Positions 42,790-51,226 of a stretch of 64,000 nt of DNA are shown here, piece by piece. This DNA comes from Eubacteriaceae bacterium. Its GTDB lineage: Bacteria; Bacillota; Clostridia; Lachnospirales; Lachnospiraceae. Location: positions 1 through 64,000 of the forward strand of contig CAJTDQ010000008.1 in NCBI GenBank assembly GCA_910574895.1. The letters run 5' to 3'. A model generated the notes under the pieces. The model had not been told where the DNA came from. It saw only the letters and a list, made by a program, of their open reading frames with translations, and ran no database searches. The position numbers and the translations under genes are program-made. The first letter of the stretch is position 1, and every line of letters begins with the position of its first letter.

Positions 42790-43452
42790 ATGGGTGCAGT
42801 TAATTTTTTTAAATTTGATTTAAGAAGAAGTAAATATTTATTTTTAATTTCGATTGTATTGTTTGCACCTCTCGGAGCGATGATGGGATATACAATGGAA
42901 TCAACTCTTGGGATATTTAGTTATATGGCATTGGTTGTAGTAGTTACACCGACTTCACTTTTTACATATGAATTAAAGAATGAATGTGGGTTTGACGGAT
43001 TACTTCCTGCAAAGGATCGGGATAAAGTGTTTGGTAGATATTTGATAGGTGCATTAAGCATTTTGTTTGAACTGGTGCTTGGAATTGTAATATGTACCGT
43101 TATGAGTAGATTTACAGACTTAAAAGTAGTGGATTTAGGAGTGGTTTCGATGACATTTGTGGCAGTCACATTGACCTATCTGTCTATAGCAATGGTCGCT
43201 TATTATCTGATAGGACGGAATTTGAATCCGAGAATAAGGTCATCAATTATTATGCTGCCATGTATTATTTTATGGTTTGGGGCTAACACTATTATTTCTG
43301 TATTGTCAGAGATAGATGCAATGGGGTTGGTATCTAAAGTAATAGAATATAAAGAAATTGTATCGGCATTGGCAATGATGATTGGTTTGGCAATGTATGT
43401 GATATCAGCATTGATATCGGTGCAGATAGTAAAGAAGAAAGATTATAGATAA
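42790..43452 (+). CDS. ABC-2 type permease
   Basis: 220 residues with six hydrophobic segments and no other motif; AGGAGG lies just before the ATG within the end of the ATPase gene. Forms the membrane part of the GntR-controlled exporter. In related operons the inducers are cell-wall antibiotics; that is inference here. Confidence 0.82.
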   Translation: MGAVNFFKFDLRRSKYLFLISIVLFAPLGAMMGYTMESTLGIFSYMALVVVVTPTSLFTYELKNECGFDGLLPAKDRDKVFGRYLIGALSILFELVLGIVICTVMSRFTDLKVVDLGVVSMTFVAVTLTYLSIAMVAYYLIGRNLNPRIRSSIIMLPCIILWFGANTIISVLSEIDAMGLVSKVIEYKEIVSALAMMIGLAMYVISALISVQIVKKKDYR

Positions 43453-43518
43453 TAAACACGCTTGGTTACAAATTTAATGAAAATTACACATTTTGTGTAA
43501 AGCAAAATTTAATATAAG

Positions 43519-43565
43519 AAAAGGATTTTTTGCAGAGAAGTATTCGTGCAAAAAATCCTTTTTCG
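43519..43565. terminator. Bidirectional terminator
   Basis: AAAAGGATTTTTTGCA (43519-43534) pairs perfectly with TGCAAAAAATCCTTTT (43547-43562), serving the convergent permease and macrodomain genes. Confidence 0.9.
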
Positions 43566-43566
43566 T

Positions 43567-44349
43567 TTAAAAGAGTAATTTTTTATATATATCAAAATCT
43601 AGATCTATAAACACATTGAATATTACTTTTTTTATGGATGTACATTTGCCCAGCATTTCAGTGACTGTATTAGTAGCGATTTCAGCAGCTTTATCATTCG
43701 GAAAATGGAACTCACCGGTAGAAATACAACAAAATGCAATACTTTCTAACCCATGTTTAGCTACAAGTTCCATACAGGAACGATAGCAGGATGCCAGTTG
43801 TAATTCCAGTCTGGGATTGAGACCATGATGCACAATGGGACCTATTGTATGAATTACATGTTTGCATGGAAGATTATATGCACCGGTAATTTTGGCATGG
43901 CCAGGTTTTTCTTCATGTCCCTGTATAGCCATAATCCTGTTGCATTCATCACGAAGCTGTAGTCCGGAAGCAGAATGAATGGCATTGTCAATACATCTGT
44001 GAAGAGGAACAAAACAGCCAAGCATCTGCGAGTTAGCTGCATTGACAATAGCATCAGCATTCAGTCTTGTAATGTCTCCCTGCCACAGGATAATTCGATC
44101 ATCAGAAGTAGTAGGAAGAGAGTTCACATCAACAACACCCCTTTCAGCAGTTTCTGTTGAAAGTAATTCATTTTGCAACTTAACAAACTCAGGGTTCAAT
44201 GGCAAGGCAGGTCTGATATTCATAAGACTTCTAAGTAAATCTCTTTGAGAGTGAATATCATTTGAAAAAGTATCTGCCTGTGGCTGATACATAGGCATTT
44301 CATTCAAAAGCATTTTATTTAGTGTTTTTATAAGTTCTAACCGGTTCAT
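43567..44349 (-). CDS. Macrodomain ADP-ribosylhydrolase (SirTM-linked zinc type)
   Basis: 260 residues from ATG 44349 (GGAG nine bases before; longer start at 44376 has none). N-terminal helical part of about 90 residues, then the macrodomain: ILWQGDITRLNADAIVNAAN, HSASGLQLRDEC, KITGAYNLPCKHVIHTIGP, CISTGEFHFP. Cys and His in CFVPLHRC and in the GHEEKPGHA/CCIS region fit the zinc-containing subgroup. It would remove ADP-ribose placed by the adjacent sirtuin. Confidence 0.88.
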   Translation of the reverse strand: MNRLELIKTLNKMLLNEMPMYQPQADTFSNDIHSQRDLLRSLMNIRPALPLNPEFVKLQNELLSTETAERGVVDVNSLPTTSDDRIILWQGDITRLNADAIVNAANSQMLGCFVPLHRCIDNAIHSASGLQLRDECNRIMAIQGHEEKPGHAKITGAYNLPCKHVIHTIGPIVHHGLNPRLELQLASCYRSCMELVAKHGLESIAFCCISTGEFHFPNDKAAEIATNTVTEMLGKCTSIKKVIFNVFIDLDFDIYKKLLF

Positions 44350-44365
44350 AAAATCTCCAATCATA

Positions 44366-45217
44366 TTATTGTTCAATTAGTGTATCGATTACTTGCCCGA
44401 TATCGAAATTAAGGCAAATAGATTGTTCCTTGATTTCAGCAGGACATATAGCATTTTCCAAGTTTATACAGGCATAGAAAGCGTTTCTATTTTCATAAGT
44501 CATTTGCCAGAAGGGATACTTGATAATCCCTGGTGTATTCAGCCCTACACCAAGTTCAAGAAAAAGTACATTGCTCTGTTGTGCTTTGTGAATAAATTTC
44601 TTATATCTCTCAGCACAGTCATACCAGTATTTATCCTGAACAAAATAATTATCACAGCGTAGATTCATTTCCATTTCACCACCGCATACAGGACATTTGG
44701 GAATAAGAGAACTAGGAATTTTGCAGTTTTCCGTATGGGAGACCATTGTCCGAACCTGAGACTCGTTATTGTAAAGTTTATTGTGACAGGCTTTTTTACA
44801 TTGAAAATATTTGTAATCTCCCTGAGTTGCAAATATTCTGTTCGTATCAAAGCCTGCTTTTTCAAATAAACCATCAACATTGGTAGTCAGAACAAAATAA
44901 TTTTTGTCTTTGAACAATTCATATAGTTTTTTGTGCAAGCCGTTTTCAGCAATCTCGTAACGATTCATCAGAACATGTTTTGCCCAGTAAGCCCATTTCT
45001 CTTCTGCACTGGGATATGGATAAAATCCGGCGGAATACATATCGGTTATTCCATATTTATCTATAAAGGGATGGAAATTGTCTGTGAATCGTTTGCCGTC
45101 ATATGTGAGACCAGCAGCAGTGGAAAGTCCGGAACCGGCACCAATTACAATATAGTCTGAATGTTCTATTTTATCTTTCAGAACATCAATGCTATGACAA
45201 AATTCATTTTGTTTCAT
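44366..45217 (-). CDS. SirTM-class sirtuin (protein ADP-ribosyltransferase)
   Basis: 283 residues. NAD-binding GAGSGLSTAAGLTYDG, TTNVDGLFEKAG, Cys4 zinc part (CKKACHNK, CPVCGG), and GVGLNTPGI. In the place of the sirtuin catalytic His-Gly the sequence is ATQGDY, Gln instead of His, as described for class M sirtuins that ADP-ribosylate a lipoyl carrier. It ends 17 bases before the macrodomain start. The usual partners GcvH-L and LplA2 are not in the window. Confidence 0.87.
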   Translation of the reverse strand: MKQNEFCHSIDVLKDKIEHSDYIVIGAGSGLSTAAGLTYDGKRFTDNFHPFIDKYGITDMYSAGFYPYPSAEEKWAYWAKHVLMNRYEIAENGLHKKLYELFKDKNYFVLTTNVDGLFEKAGFDTNRIFATQGDYKYFQCKKACHNKLYNNESQVRTMVSHTENCKIPSSLIPKCPVCGGEMEMNLRCDNYFVQDKYWYDCAERYKKFIHKAQQSNVLFLELGVGLNTPGIIKYPFWQMTYENRNAFYACINLENAICPAEIKEQSICLNFDIGQVIDTLIEQ

Positions 45218-45237
45218 GTTTTACTACCTCAATCTAT

Positions 45238-45873
45238 TTAATAATCAGCGACAACACTAAATCTTTTTTGAATATAATTACCATTTTCGGCCTCATCTAC
45301 CATTGCAATTGCATAGTCGGCATAACTGATGACACTTTCTCCTTTACTGTTTAGTGTAAGTTCTTCTCCACCAAGAATATATTTTCCGCTGCGGATTCCA
45401 TCTGCCTGGAAATCGCCTGCCGGTGAAAGATAAGTCCATAGAACATCGTTGCGTACTCTCAATGCTCTTAGAGTTTCACCATGAGCGGCGGAAACAGGTT
45501 TGAAAATATCAGGGAAGTCCGGTCCATCTTCCACACAGAGTGTGTGTTCCGGATTAACATATAAACTTCCGGCACCGCCCACAACGAGTAATCTTATATC
45601 ACTGCCTGATAAAATATCAGATAAATGTTTGGTAGCAGCAGGGAGAGAAGGAAGTGTCTCTTCTGTCCATGCCCCAAAGGCATTGATTACTACATTACTT
45701 GATTTGACATCATTGAGTGTGATATCAAATAAATCTTTTTCTATTATGTTTACTGTGTCAGGTAAATCTCGGTTGTTTCTTACGATGGCAGTAACTTCAT
45801 GACCTCGATTTACTGCTTCTTCTAAAATAAGTTTTCCAGCTCTTCCGTTTGCACATACAATAGTTATTTTCAT
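45238..45873 (-). CDS. NAD(P)-binding oxidoreductase (NmrA/atypical SDR)
   Basis: 211 residues from ATG 45873 with AGGAAGGAG upstream; the longer frame to 45990 crosses the promoter region. Rossmann start ITIVCANGRAGKLILEEAV, then VINAFGAW, LVVGGAGSLYV and SPAGDFQADG. Common partner of HxlR regulators. The divergent hxlR gene probably controls it. Confidence 0.87.
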   Translation of the reverse strand: MKITIVCANGRAGKLILEEAVNRGHEVTAIVRNNRDLPDTVNIIEKDLFDITLNDVKSSNVVINAFGAWTEETLPSLPAATKHLSDILSGSDIRLLVVGGAGSLYVNPEHTLCVEDGPDFPDIFKPVSAAHGETLRALRVRNDVLWTYLSPAGDFQADGIRSGKYILGGEELTLNSKGESVISYADYAIAMVDEAENGNYIQKRFSVVADY

Positions 45874-45929
45874 TATAAACTCCTTCCTGTGGATAAACCA
45901 TAATAAACATTTTATTTTTGTTTGTGATA

Positions 45930-45958
45930 TTGACTTGCGCTTGTCATAATTATACAAT
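45930..45958 (+). promoter_or_regulatory. Promoter of hxlR-MFS operon
   Basis: TTGACT (45930-45935), exactly 17 bases, TACAAT (45953-45958) in the divergent region between the oxidoreductase and hxlR genes. Confidence 0.65.
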
Positions 45959-46054
45959 AAAGCAGTAGATGCAAAACGTAAAGTAAGCACTTTATTGTGC
46001 TATAGTTACCTAAAAGATACTATTGTGATTTTTAAAGAAAGGTTTGGTGAAAAA

Positions 46055-46390
46055 ATGCAAATAGAGTTACCGGTTTGTCCTGTGGAAACAACATTAATGT
46101 TAATTGGAGACAAATGGAAAGTTTTAATATTAAGAGATTTGATGAATGGAACAAAAAGATTTGGAGAACTTAGGCGTTCTATTGGAACTGTCAGTCAAAA
46201 AGTGTTGACAGCACAGCTCAGAGATATGGAACAAAAAGGATTAGTAAATAGAAAAGTATATGCAGAAGTTCCACCGCGAGTAGAGTATACATTAACAGAA
46301 ACAGGGTATAGTCTAAAACCGATATTGGATGCAATGCAGGATTGGGGAGAAGTTTATAAAAATAAGGAACGAGAGAAACATAATGGATAA
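46055..46390 (+). CDS. HxlR-family transcription regulator
   Basis: 111 residues from ATG 46055 (GGTGA upstream; the frame is open 20 codons further up, but those are promoter-side). Winged helix CPVETTLMLIGDKWKVLILR, with the invariant Cys, then GTKRFGELRRSIGTVSQKVL and YTLTETGYSL. HxlR proteins often sense electrophiles or quinones. It overlaps the MFS gene start by eight bases. Confidence 0.9.
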   Translation: MQIELPVCPVETTLMLIGDKWKVLILRDLMNGTKRFGELRRSIGTVSQKVLTAQLRDMEQKGLVNRKVYAEVPPRVEYTLTETGYSLKPILDAMQDWGEVYKNKEREKHNG

Positions 46391-47609
46391 TAAGTATAAA
46401 ATAACAATTAATGCCTGCTTTATAGGGCATATTGTACAGGCAATCGTAAATAATTTTGTACCATTGTTATTTTTGACATTTCATAATCAGTATGGAATAT
46501 CAATGGCAAATATTACATTATTAATCACAATTAATTTTGGAGTACAATTATTTGTTGATTTAGTATCAGCTGGATTTATAGATAAGATTGGATATAAAGT
46601 ATCCGCAGTGATGGCGCATATTTTTGTGTCGGCAGGGCTTATTCTGCTGACAATACTGCCCGAGTTGTGCAGTAATGCTTTTTTAGGACTGTTTATTGCA
46701 GTAACGATTTATGCAGTGGGTGGTGGACTTACAGAGGTTTTATTAAGTCCAATCATGGAAGCATGCCCTACAGAGAATAAAGAAAAGGCGATGAGTATGC
46801 TTCATTCCTTTTATTGCTGGGGACATGTTATGGTAGTGTTATTTTCAACGATTTTTTTCACAGTAGTTGGAATTAATAACTGGAAGACTATGGCGGTTAT
46901 CTGGTCAGTGATTCCTATCGCAAATGCAATTATTTTTATGAAAGCGCCGGTTCGTCATCTTTTAGATGAAGGTGAAACAGGGCTTACCATGAAAGAATTA
47001 TTTCAGCGAAAAGTGTTTTGGATATTAATGCTTATGATGATGTGTGCAGGTGCCAGTGAGCAGGCTGTCAGCCAATGGGCATCAACGTTTGCTGAGATGG
47101 GACTGCATGTAAGTAAGACCATCGGAGATTTGGCTGGTCCTATGATGTTTGCGATTTTGATGGGGACATCAAGAGCTATTTATGGTAAGTATGGAGATAA
47201 AATGAATTTAGACAGATTTATGAAATACAGTGCTGTTCTTTGTGTAGCATCTTATTTGATAATTTCTTTAGTACCAAATCCGGTGATAGGGTTACTTGGA
47301 TGTGGTATTTGTGGTTTGTCTGTGGGAATCATGTGGCCTGGAACTTTTAGTAAGGCGGCAGTTTCTATCAAAAGTGGAGGCACAGTCATGTTTGCTCTTC
47401 TGGCATTGGCAGGTGATGTGGGGTGCTCTGGAGGTCCAACATTGGCAGGAATGGTATCATCTGCTTTTGAGAATGATTTAAAAATAGGAATATTGGCAGC
47501 AATTATATTTCCGGTATTGATGTTTATGGCATTAAAAGTTACCAGTAAGGGGAAAGAGCAATTGAAAGAAAATAAATATAAAAAGACACTATATAAAAAC
47601 AAAAAGTGA
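46383..47609 (+). CDS. MFS transporter
   Basis: 408 residues from ATG 46383 inside the end of hxlR, with AAGGAACGAG before it. Twelve hydrophobic segments. Motif A-like FIDKIGYKVSAV after segment 2 and RAIYGKYGDKMNLDRFM in the second half. It resembles FucP/fosmidomycin-type sugar or drug transporters; substrate unknown. Coupled to hxlR. Confidence 0.85.
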   Translation: MDNKYKITINACFIGHIVQAIVNNFVPLLFLTFHNQYGISMANITLLITINFGVQLFVDLVSAGFIDKIGYKVSAVMAHIFVSAGLILLTILPELCSNAFLGLFIAVTIYAVGGGLTEVLLSPIMEACPTENKEKAMSMLHSFYCWGHVMVVLFSTIFFTVVGINNWKTMAVIWSVIPIANAIIFMKAPVRHLLDEGETGLTMKELFQRKVFWILMLMMMCAGASEQAVSQWASTFAEMGLHVSKTIGDLAGPMMFAILMGTSRAIYGKYGDKMNLDRFMKYSAVLCVASYLIISLVPNPVIGLLGCGICGLSVGIMWPGTFSKAAVSIKSGGTVMFALLALAGDVGCSGGPTLAGMVSSAFENDLKIGILAAIIFPVLMFMALKVTSKGKEQLKENKYKKTLYKNKK

Positions 47610-47638
47610 TTGAAAGGCGCAGTAAATAATGTTAATAT
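47610..47638 (+). promoter_or_regulatory. Toxin mRNA promoter of type I module
   Basis: TTGAAA (47610-47615), 17 bases, TAATAT (47633-47638). It has the same -10 and nearly the same -35 as the antisense promoter at the other end of the module. The transcript would begin just before GGAAGCACC. Confidence 0.65.
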
Positions 47639-47726
47639 ATTAGTGGAAGCACCTATGACAGGGTGGCAGCCTCCTGAGTCTGGTAACTTGGTTTGACAAG
47701 AGTACATAGGAAGGGAGGTGATATGT

Positions 47727-47846
47727 ATGACCGCTTATGAGATTATTATGGTAGTGCTCACAGTATTAGCATTGTTGATTTCTTTTGGTGGATTTATCAT
47801 CATATTCCTAAACTTTCTGAATAAAAGGGATAGTAGGGATAAATAA
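47727..47846 (+). CDS. Holin-like type I toxin peptide
   Basis: 39 residues, MTAYEIIMVV, then one hydrophobic helix (LTVLALLISFGGFIIIF) and a charged end NKRDSRDK. Ribosome site AGGGAGGTG at 47711-47719. An ATG four bases earlier is out of frame and stops after five codons. The pattern M(S/T).YE...M..G/F.....KRD fits the putative holin-like toxin (Hol_Tox/TxpA) family of small membrane toxins held silent by antisense RNA. It is too short for normal ORF tracks. Confidence 0.8.
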   Translation: MTAYEIIMVVLTVLALLISFGGFIIIFLNFLNKRDSRDK

Positions 47847-47940
47847 AAATGCCAGTCCTGTCAGCACCAGGACTGGCTGTGTTCGTAAGAACATTTCGCT
47901 AGATTCTTGAGGCATCCACTTTGGAGTGGGTGCTTCCTTT
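47842..47940 (-). ncRNA. Predicted antisense RNA antitoxin (RatA-like)
   Basis: On the minus strand TTGAAT (47975-47970), 17 bases, TAATAT (47952-47947) is followed by an RNA of about 100 bases that ends at a perfect hairpin GCCAGTCCTG/CAGGACTGGC (47877-47851) with ATTTTTATTT. It overlaps the 3' end of the toxin message. End points are predictions from promoter and terminator. Confidence 0.65.
47851..47877 (-). terminator. Terminator of the antisense RNA
   Basis: Ten perfect pairs GCCAGTCCTG/CAGGACTGGC. The T-run occurs only on the minus strand side, so it is directional. Confidence 0.8.
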
Positions 47941-48025
47941 AATATGATATTAGCATTGAAATTTAATTTATTCAAGTATTTTTTCATATTTACAAATAAA
48001 AAGTAGTGCGAAGAGGTAAAAAAAT

Positions 48026-48391
48026 ATGTTAGAATGTTTATTAGTGGGAATTGGGGGATTTATAGGCAGTGTTCTTAGATATCTGATAGGATTGCTTCCG
48101 ATGAAACCAGATAATCAATTTCCAGTAAAAACCCTATTTATTAATATTTTTGGAGCGTTTATAATAAGTATTATAGTGGCAATGGCAGCGAAGAATAAAT
48201 CTTTAAATTCTAATCTTATTTTAATGTTAAAAGTGGGCGTTTGTGGTGGGTTCACTACATTTTCTACATTTGCTTCTGAGACTGTAGAATTAATACAGAG
48301 TGGAAACGTGATGGTAGCAGTGAGTTATGCTGTGTTAAGTGTAGTCTTAAGTGTTCTTGCCATTTATTTTGCACAGATGATAATAAATTGA
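48026..48391 (+). CDS. crcB: CrcB/FluC fluoride channel
   Basis: 121 residues after GAAGAGG. Four hydrophobic helices with family motifs GGFIGSVLRYLIG, FPVKTLFINIFGAFI and GVCGGFTTFSTFASE. Fluc channels act as antiparallel dimers and expel fluoride. Only one copy is present, so it would be a homodimer. The usual fluoride riboswitch signature (GGCGAT..., GGTTCGCC-like) was not found in the 85 bases before it. Confidence 0.92.
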   Translation: MLECLLVGIGGFIGSVLRYLIGLLPMKPDNQFPVKTLFINIFGAFIISIIVAMAAKNKSLNSNLILMLKVGVCGGFTTFSTFASETVELIQSGNVMVAVSYAVLSVVLSVLAIYFAQMIIN

Positions 48392-48413
48392 CAGATAGAG
48401 AGATGGAAGATAA

Positions 48414-49784
48414 ATGAATAAAAAAATGCGATTACGAATAATGGTTTCGACGGGCATAGTGTGCGTGCTTTCGATGATTATGATTGTTTTTACAAATACA
48501 CAGCAACAGGCAAAAGTCCATGAGATGATAACAATTCAGCCGACAATAGAAAAAACTCAGGAAACAATAGTTGTAAAAAAGGTAGCGGAGAAAGTAAAAA
48601 AGAAGAAAAAGAAATCATCTTTGTTCTCAAAGAAATATAAGAAGCTTACAGTAATAAAAGTCAGTGATGAGACAGAAACACAAAACTCTAACAATAATGT
48701 TTCAGATGAGATTGCAGAAATATACAAACAAAAATCTCTTACCGCAGAAGAGGCGGGAGTCGCATTAGATGGCTGTGTTGTTAAAGTGTTATCAAAAGAT
48801 AAGAATTGGACAAAAGTAAAATCAGGTAAAGTAGAGGGCTATGTTGAAAGTAAATATGTTGTAAAAGGGGATAAAGCAAAAAAGGTTCTATTTGATACAG
48901 ACCATATAGTAGCAAAAATGAATAAAAGTAATACGATGATAAAAGGTGATAAAATTAAAAAATCATCCAACATTGGTATTGCATATGCCAAGACTACATA
49001 TCCGATTATTGAAATTAGTAAAAATGAAAAATGGGTAAAAATAAAAAGAACCGAGACTTTATCAGGATGGATTCCGGCATCATCAATGACACTTAAGATT
49101 GAGAGGGAATATGCCTATACTTCAGATGAATATGATGAAATGGTTGAATCTGAATGGAAAACAGTTGCTGGAACGTATAAATTGGAAAAGAGTAAATTGC
49201 CAAAGAGTGGTGAGGCAAGAGAACTGATAGAATATGCATCGAAATTTTTAGGAAATCGATATGTCTGGGGTGGAACCAGTCTGACAAAAGGTGCAGACTG
49301 TTCTGGATTTGTTCAGTCAGTATTCAGACATTTTGGATATCGTTTAAATAGAACTGCTGCGGAGCAGTCCAGAAATGGTAAGTCAGTTTCAAATAATCAG
49401 TTAAAACCAGGAGACCTGTTATTTTATCATACAGACAGAAGACAGAAAAACAGAATCAGTCATGTGGCAATATATATTGGAAATGGAAAGATAATTCATG
49501 CGGCAAACAGGAGAGCAGGAATTATTATTAGTAATATGGGAAATCCGTGTGTGGCAAGACGAATTCTTACAGGCAAGAAGGAAAATAAAAAAGAGAAAAC
49601 AAAAATAGATAAAAGTTTAGGGAAAAATAAAAAACAAAAAAATAAGGAAAATTATAAAAAGCAAAATGAAGAAGAGACAACGAAAATTATAGAGACAACA
49701 CAGAGTGCAGAGACAGAACAACAGGTAACAACGAGAGTAGAGTCGGAAACAACGGAAGTTCAAAGCACAATTGGCGAAAATTAA
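48414..49784 (+). CDS. Secreted SH3-domain NlpC/P60 endopeptidase
   Basis: 456 residues after AGAGATGGAAG. N-terminal membrane/signal segment (about 8-27), Lys-rich linker, two bacterial SH3-like units (VVKVLSKDKNWTKVKSGKVE and IIEISKNEKWVKIKR), then NlpC/P60 (about 265-390): Cys in GADCSGFVQSVF, His in RISHVAIYIGN, third residue in IIHAANRR. A Lys/Glu/Thr-rich tail of 70 residues follows. Cleaves D-Glu-diaminopimelate-type bonds in peptidoglycan. Confidence 0.88.
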   Translation: MNKKMRLRIMVSTGIVCVLSMIMIVFTNTQQQAKVHEMITIQPTIEKTQETIVVKKVAEKVKKKKKKSSLFSKKYKKLTVIKVSDETETQNSNNNVSDEIAEIYKQKSLTAEEAGVALDGCVVKVLSKDKNWTKVKSGKVEGYVESKYVVKGDKAKKVLFDTDHIVAKMNKSNTMIKGDKIKKSSNIGIAYAKTTYPIIEISKNEKWVKIKRTETLSGWIPASSMTLKIEREYAYTSDEYDEMVESEWKTVAGTYKLEKSKLPKSGEARELIEYASKFLGNRYVWGGTSLTKGADCSGFVQSVFRHFGYRLNRTAAEQSRNGKSVSNNQLKPGDLLFYHTDRRQKNRISHVAIYIGNGKIIHAANRRAGIIISNMGNPCVARRILTGKKENKKEKTKIDKSLGKNKKQKNKENYKKQNEEETTKIIETTQSAETEQQVTTRVESETTEVQSTIGEN

Positions 49785-49790
49785 AAAAAT

Positions 49791-49848
49791 GCGGACATCA
49801 TATTTTCAATGAAGGATTACAAAATTGAAAAACAGATGTCCGCTTTTT
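49791..49848. terminator. Bidirectional terminator
   Basis: GCGGACATC (49791-49799) pairs with GATGTCCGC (49835-49843), with TTTTCAAT/ATTGAAAA inside. TTTTTAT follows on plus and ATTTTTTT on minus, serving the convergent NlpC/P60 and LysR genes. Confidence 0.85.
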
Positions 49849-50737
49849 ATAATTTATAAGATTGAATTTTTGCTTTTAGCCGGTTAAGAAATTCTTCGGA
49901 TGCTTTTGAAAAAATCTGAAATCTTTTCCAGATTACAGATAAATTTACAGTAATTTCAGGTTCGATAGGGACAAAACAGAGATTGTTGTTTCCCAAAGTA
50001 TTAATTAAGTGATCTATTGTTAATGCATATCCCATGCCCTGTTCTACCAGTAATGCAGCGTTATAAATGAGGTTAAAGGTGGCTTTAATATTCATTTCTT
50101 CCGGATAAATTCCAAGGATTTCCGGAAAATATTTGCTGTCAATCATTCTTTTTGCAACGAGAAGAGGGAGAGTTTTCATTGTGTCGATGGAAATATATTC
50201 AGTCTTAGCCAAAGGATCATCCTTACGCATAATTAATCCATACTGGTCTGTATAGGGAAGGCGCATTGTTTCATATTTCCTAATATCTGCAGGCTCAATA
50301 ACAACACCAAAATCTATCAGCCCCTTGTCGATTCTGTCGATAACATCATCTGCATTTCCACTGTATAAATGAAATCTTACATCCGGGTGTTCCTGATTCA
50401 TTTCAGACATAACTTCAGCCAGAATATTCATTGCAAGGGTTTCACCACCACCAAGGTACACATCTCCACTGATAAATTCATCTAATTGATGAAATTCTGC
50501 TTCTGTCTTATCCATAAGGGAAGTAATTTCTTCTGCACGTTTTCTTAGAAACATTCCCTCATCAGTTAAAGAAAGGTTTCTCTTTCCACGAATAAATAAT
50601 TCTGCACCTAGTTCTTCCTCCAATTCTTTTAATTGTCTGGAAAGAGTAGGCTGGGTAATATGTAAATACTCAGCAGCTTTTGATATGTTTTCCTCTCTGG
50701 CTACTGCTAAAAAATATCTTAGTACTCTTATATCCAT
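49847..50737 (-). CDS. LysR-family regulator
   Basis: 296 residues from ATG 50737, GGAG upstream. HTH at residues 1-60 (IRVLRYFLAVAREENISKAA, ITQPTLSRQLKELEEELGAE), then the periplasmic-binding-like effector domain (GDVYLGGGETLAM, DFGVVIEPAD). It faces away from the redox gene cluster that starts at 50940 and is the likely regulator, with the 200-base gap holding both promoters. Confidence 0.9.
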   Translation of the reverse strand: MDIRVLRYFLAVAREENISKAAEYLHITQPTLSRQLKELEEELGAELFIRGKRNLSLTDEGMFLRKRAEEITSLMDKTEAEFHQLDEFISGDVYLGGGETLAMNILAEVMSEMNQEHPDVRFHLYSGNADDVIDRIDKGLIDFGVVIEPADIRKYETMRLPYTDQYGLIMRKDDPLAKTEYISIDTMKTLPLLVAKRMIDSKYFPEILGIYPEEMNIKATFNLIYNAALLVEQGMGYALTIDHLINTLGNNNLCFVPIEPEITVNLSVIWKRFQIFSKASEEFLNRLKAKIQSYKL

Positions 50738-50939
50738 AAAAATCTCCATTCTAAGTATTAATCATTTGTCACTTGCCTTAATCTTACAATTGGAAAAAAT
50801 TTCGTGTGGCAGAGTGTCATGTACAAAAATATATAATTCATTATATCATGCCCTCAGAGCATAAAACAAGATTTAATATAGGTATTATACAGAATGAATG
50901 TAAAGAAATATAATAAAATTATAAAGGAGGTTGTGAAAG

Positions 50940-51167
50940 TTGGATAAAAAAAGTCAGTGTACTATTTTGTGCTTACAGGATATCGGTTGCAATCAGACAA
51001 CTATTGAAAAATATAGGAAAATGTCAAACGCAAATGATATAGAAGGCATGGTAAAAATGTTGTCCTGCATCAGATGCAGGGTATTAGAAGAAATACATGA
51101 AAAACAGGAAAAGTTGGATTGCCTTGATTATATTATTTTTGAATTAAGAAAACAAAAAAATAAATAA
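50940..51167 (+). CDS. Small Cys-containing protein of unknown function
   Basis: 75 residues from TTG 50940, supported by AAAGGAGGTTG. Five Cys are spread in LCLQDIGCNQTTIEKYR and LSCIRCRVLEEIHEKQ. The C-terminal half looks like the coiled-coil of MerR regulators (LEEIHEKQEKLDCLDYIIF) without any DNA-binding domain. Similar small proteins occur beside flavodoxin/aldo-keto reductase genes in this family, to my recollection. Function unknown. Confidence 0.6.
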   Translation: MDKKSQCTILCLQDIGCNQTTIEKYRKMSNANDIEGMVKMLSCIRCRVLEEIHEKQEKLDCLDYIIFELRKQKNK

Positions 51168-51226
51168 AAAACATTATGCAGATTTTTTAACTTGCACAAT
51201 AACAAAACAGATTGGAGGAAAATAAA

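Larger units (their letters stand above)
47645..47937. repeat. Inverted repeats flanking the type I toxin module
   Basis: GGAAGCACC...GGCAGCCTCCTGAGTCT (47645-47681) recurs in inverted orientation at 47937-47901 (GGAAGCACC...GGATGCCTCAAGAATCT). The shared blocks are GGAAGCACC, GTGG, GCCTC and GA.TCT. The ends could pair in a full-length toxin mRNA, or be the 5' ends of two related RNAs, or mark a small mobile element. Confidence 0.6.

Noticed and set aside
47941-48025. Fluoride riboswitch before crcB
   Set aside because: Looked for the GC-rich pseudoknot signature usual before crcB; the region is plain AT-rich sequence holding only the antisense promoter and the ribosome site.
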